Origin: Paenibacillus dendritiformis
GTDB lineage: Bacteria; Bacillota; Bacilli; Paenibacillales; Paenibacillaceae
NCBI RefSeq assembly: GCF_945605565.1
Contig: NZ_OX216966.1
Location: 1,857,501-1,921,500, forward strand
Length of the DNA: 64,000 nucleotides
Reading direction: 5' to 3'
Shown here: positions 62,540 to 64,000 of the stretch, piece by piece
Position numbering within the stretch: the stretch's first letter is position 1
How the letters are laid out: each line of letters opens with the position of its first letter
Position numbers and translations under genes: made by a program
Notes under the pieces: generated by a model
What the model was told of the DNA's origin: nothing
Seen by the model: only the letters and a program-made list of their open reading frames with translations
Databases searched by the model: none

Positions 62540-62926
62540 TTAACGCTTCTTATTTTCTTTGGCAGCTTGGGCATCTATCGTTTCAAGAAAGTCTTTTGCG
62601 GTCCGAACGACATATTTGACCTCGTCAATCGATCGTTCCATTAGCGCAATTTTATGCAGATCAACTAGCATTTGCTTCTCTTCGATGCCATCCTTGCCGT
62701 GGAGCTTCTGAAAATTAAACAATTCAGCCGGTCCAATATCCAGTGCATGCATGAGCGATTCCAATGTTTTCAAGGTTACGTTGACTTTTCCGGATTCGAT
62801 ATCCGAAATGCGTGACTTGCTCATTCCTTCTTTACCGGTTCTTTCCGCAACCTGCTCCTGACTTAATCCCTTTGCGGAGCGAATCATTCTTAGCTGTTCG
62901 CCAACAAGTTTTAGTAAATCTGACAT
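62540..62926 (-). CDS. Xre-type regulator of the second module
   Basis: This 128-residue protein has an N-terminal HTH (GEQLRMIRSAKGLSQEQVAE, MSKSRISDIESGKVNVTLKT) and a helical C-terminal tail that may mediate dimerisation or sensing. The start at 62926 follows GAGGTGACT. It is divergent from 63096 across an AT-rich operator with a perfect inverted repeat, so autoregulation is expected. It differs from the 77-residue Xre protein of the paralogous module at 30.4 kb. Confidence 0.85.
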   Translation of the reverse strand: MSDLLKLVGEQLRMIRSAKGLSQEQVAERTGKEGMSKSRISDIESGKVNVTLKTLESLMHALDIGPAELFNFQKLHGKDGIEEKQMLVDLHKIALMERSIDEVKYVVRTAKDFLETIDAQAAKENKKR

Positions 62927-62980
62927 GATAGTCACCTCAGTTAGAGGTTAGTAAAACATAGAAGAAAAAGAGATATCACT

Positions 62981-63015
62981 ATAACATAACAAAGATAAAA
63001 ATGTTATACTATAAT
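62981..63015. promoter_or_regulatory. Operator/promoter of the second Xre module
   Basis: ATAACAT (62981-62987) and ATGTTAT (63001-63007) form a perfect 7-bp inverted repeat with a 13-base centre. A plus-strand TATAAT lies at 63010-63015. The site fits an Xre operator overlapping the divergent promoters. Confidence 0.55.
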
Positions 63016-63095
63016 AGAACAATCCTTAGAGATTCCAAGTCAAAAAGAGGAATGAGGCAAAGCGATAGTTCAGAAATCGATGTGGAGGAAGTAAT

Positions 63096-63404
63096 ATGTC
63101 CGATTGGGTAAAAGAAACCTTGCATCAACGCCTGGAATATCTAAGAGAGCAAGTAGAACTGCTTCCGGAGATCGCACTATTGCAGAATAAACGGAAAGCA
63201 TTAGAACGCGCAATGCAGCGCGAATTGCAACAACAGGGAAGCGGCTTGCACATGGAATGGATGGATGCGCATGCGGAACTCGCCTTAGTGCAGATGGGCT
63301 GGTTCTATGCCAAGGGGGTTCAGGACGGATTGAAAATGCTCATTTTTTTGCAAAACTCGGAAGAAGAGCTGGAGAAGACGATGACGACAATAATAAAATC
63401 CTAA
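63096..63404 (+). CDS. Small conserved protein, paralogue of the 30743 product
   Basis: This 102-residue protein starts MSDWVKETLHQRLEYL and contains FYAKGVQDGLKMLIFLQNS, sharing its N-terminal and YAKGVQDG signatures with the 30743 product. It is highly helical and soluble, with no known domain. The ATG follows GGAGGAAGT. The paired Xre regulator and matching layout show that the two modules are paralogous. Confidence 0.72.
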   Translation: MSDWVKETLHQRLEYLREQVELLPEIALLQNKRKALERAMQRELQQQGSGLHMEWMDAHAELALVQMGWFYAKGVQDGLKMLIFLQNSEEELEKTMTTIIKS

Positions 63405-63465
63405 TTTGCAGCGGAAAAGGGCAAACCCTCTCCCGTCCGTTGATCAAGAGGGGAACAAGGAAGCC

Positions 63466-63508
63466 AAAAGGCCGAGTCAGGGTTCATGTACCCGGAACTC
63501 GGCCTTTT
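63466..63508. terminator. Bidirectional terminator between the 63096 gene and the MFS gene
   Basis: A perfect 12-bp stem AAAAGGCCGAGT/ACTCGGCCTTTT with an inner GGGT/ACCC. A- and T-runs on both sides serve both convergent genes. Confidence 0.85.
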
Positions 63509-63560
63509 GCGTCCCAATTTACAGTCTGAAGCCTCTTCTTTCTTCACAGGCTTCCCAAGC

Positions 63561-64000
63561 TTACATTCCCTGCTCCGCCGATGCGGAATTCCGCTTCGCG
63601 TTGCGCTGCGACCAGGATGCGAGCCCCATCGTGGAGAGGAGCAGGATACCGGTCACCCAGAAGACGGCATGAATGGAGAACACGCCGCTGATCGCGCCGC
63701 CGACCAGCGGGCCAAGCATGCCGCCGAGCTGGTTCGCCGTCTGATTCAGGCTGAAGGCCCGGCCCCGGAATTCGCTGTCCGTCGAGCGGACGACGAGGCC
63801 GTTCAAGGCCGGGAATACCGCGCAGAAGAAGATGCCGTACGCGAATCGGATGAACGAGAACCACCAGATGTTGTGGAACGGAATCTGGGCGAGCGTCCCG
63901 ATGCCGCCGGCGAGCAGGCCGATCATCAGGACGCGCTGGAATCCGACCCTATCGGCCATCTTGCCCCAGCGCGGCGCGAAGATGATACTCGCCACCCCGA
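63561..64000 (-). CDS. MFS transporter, N-terminal part outside window
   Basis: The last 146 or so residues of a major facilitator superfamily transporter are visible. FAPRWGKMADRVGFQRVLMI is the loop motif G-x-x-x-D-R-x-G between helices of the second half, followed by four helices (SFIRFAYGIFFCAVFPALNG, GGMLGPLVGGAISGVF). The frame remains open at the window edge, so the start lies beyond 64000. The group includes multidrug efflux pumps; substrate is unknown. Confidence 0.85.
   Translation of the reverse strand, partial: GVASIIFAPRWGKMADRVGFQRVLMIGLLAGGIGTLAQIPFHNIWWFSFIRFAYGIFFCAVFPALNGLVVRSTDSEFRGRAFSLNQTANQLGGMLGPLVGGAISGVFSIHAVFWVTGILLLSTMGLASWSQRNAKRNSASAEQGM

Overview
The window looks like a chromosomal segment of a Paenibacillus-type Gram-positive bacterium. 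This rests on strong AGGAGG ribosome sites, lipobox lipoproteins, SLH-anchored giant exoproteins, a YesM/YesN-type two-component pair beside a sugar ABC importer, WYL and AraC regulators, and CcpA- and SigD-like sites. No rRNA, tRNA or CRISPR array was seen. The assignment is inferred from gene content.

Layout. (1) 1-5074: a three-gene defence-like operon (TerB-domain protein, BrxD-like ATPase, Lhr/BrxHI-like helicase), open at the left edge. (2) 5094-10062: two paralogous lipoproteins with similar upstream regions flank a second-type histidyl-tRNA synthetase, whose leader encodes a short peptide with three His codons followed by alternative hairpins, and a secreted coiled-coil protein with its own hairpin leader. 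(3) 10626-21274: an SLH-anchored GHL10 glycosidase, an S41 protease lipoprotein, hflX behind a long leader with an antibiotic-attenuator-like uORF, an AraC regulator and exported proteins. (4) 22040-25775: a VOC protein divergent from a WYL regulator, mtnA, and a small glycosyltransferase. (5) 26267-29876: a compact exopolysaccharide operon (GT2 synthase, membrane acyltransferase, GH18 hydrolase). (6) 29962-36100: a lower-GC, probably acquired island with a nonsense-broken gene, an Xre/small-protein pair and a McrB-DUF2357 (McrC-like) restriction pair. (7) 36262-44766: a CcpA-site-bearing sugar ABC importer with histidine kinase, response regulator and Gfo/Idh/MocA oxidoreductase. (8) 44881-45690: a dense cluster of short palindromic repeats, also present near 10.1 and 21.5 kb. 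(9) 45799-53350: a FlgM-like gene with a SigD promoter, then a structured leader and a 2170-residue subtilase. (10) 53623-61840: an eight-gene biosynthetic operon (carrier protein, ATP-grasp ligase, glycosyltransferase, radical SAM/SPASM enzyme, three-part ABC exporter, BtrH-like acyltransferase). (11) 62008-64000: a chimaeric small gene, a second Xre/small-protein pair paralogous to the one at 30.4 kb, and the end of an MFS gene.

The strongest candidates for undescribed biology are the carrier-protein-dependent operon at 53.6-61.8 kb, the hisS leader-peptide attenuator (7.54-7.74 kb), the hflX leader with an R-X-R uORF (15.77-16.33 kb), the two paralogous Xre modules, and the unassigned structured leader at 46.5 kb.
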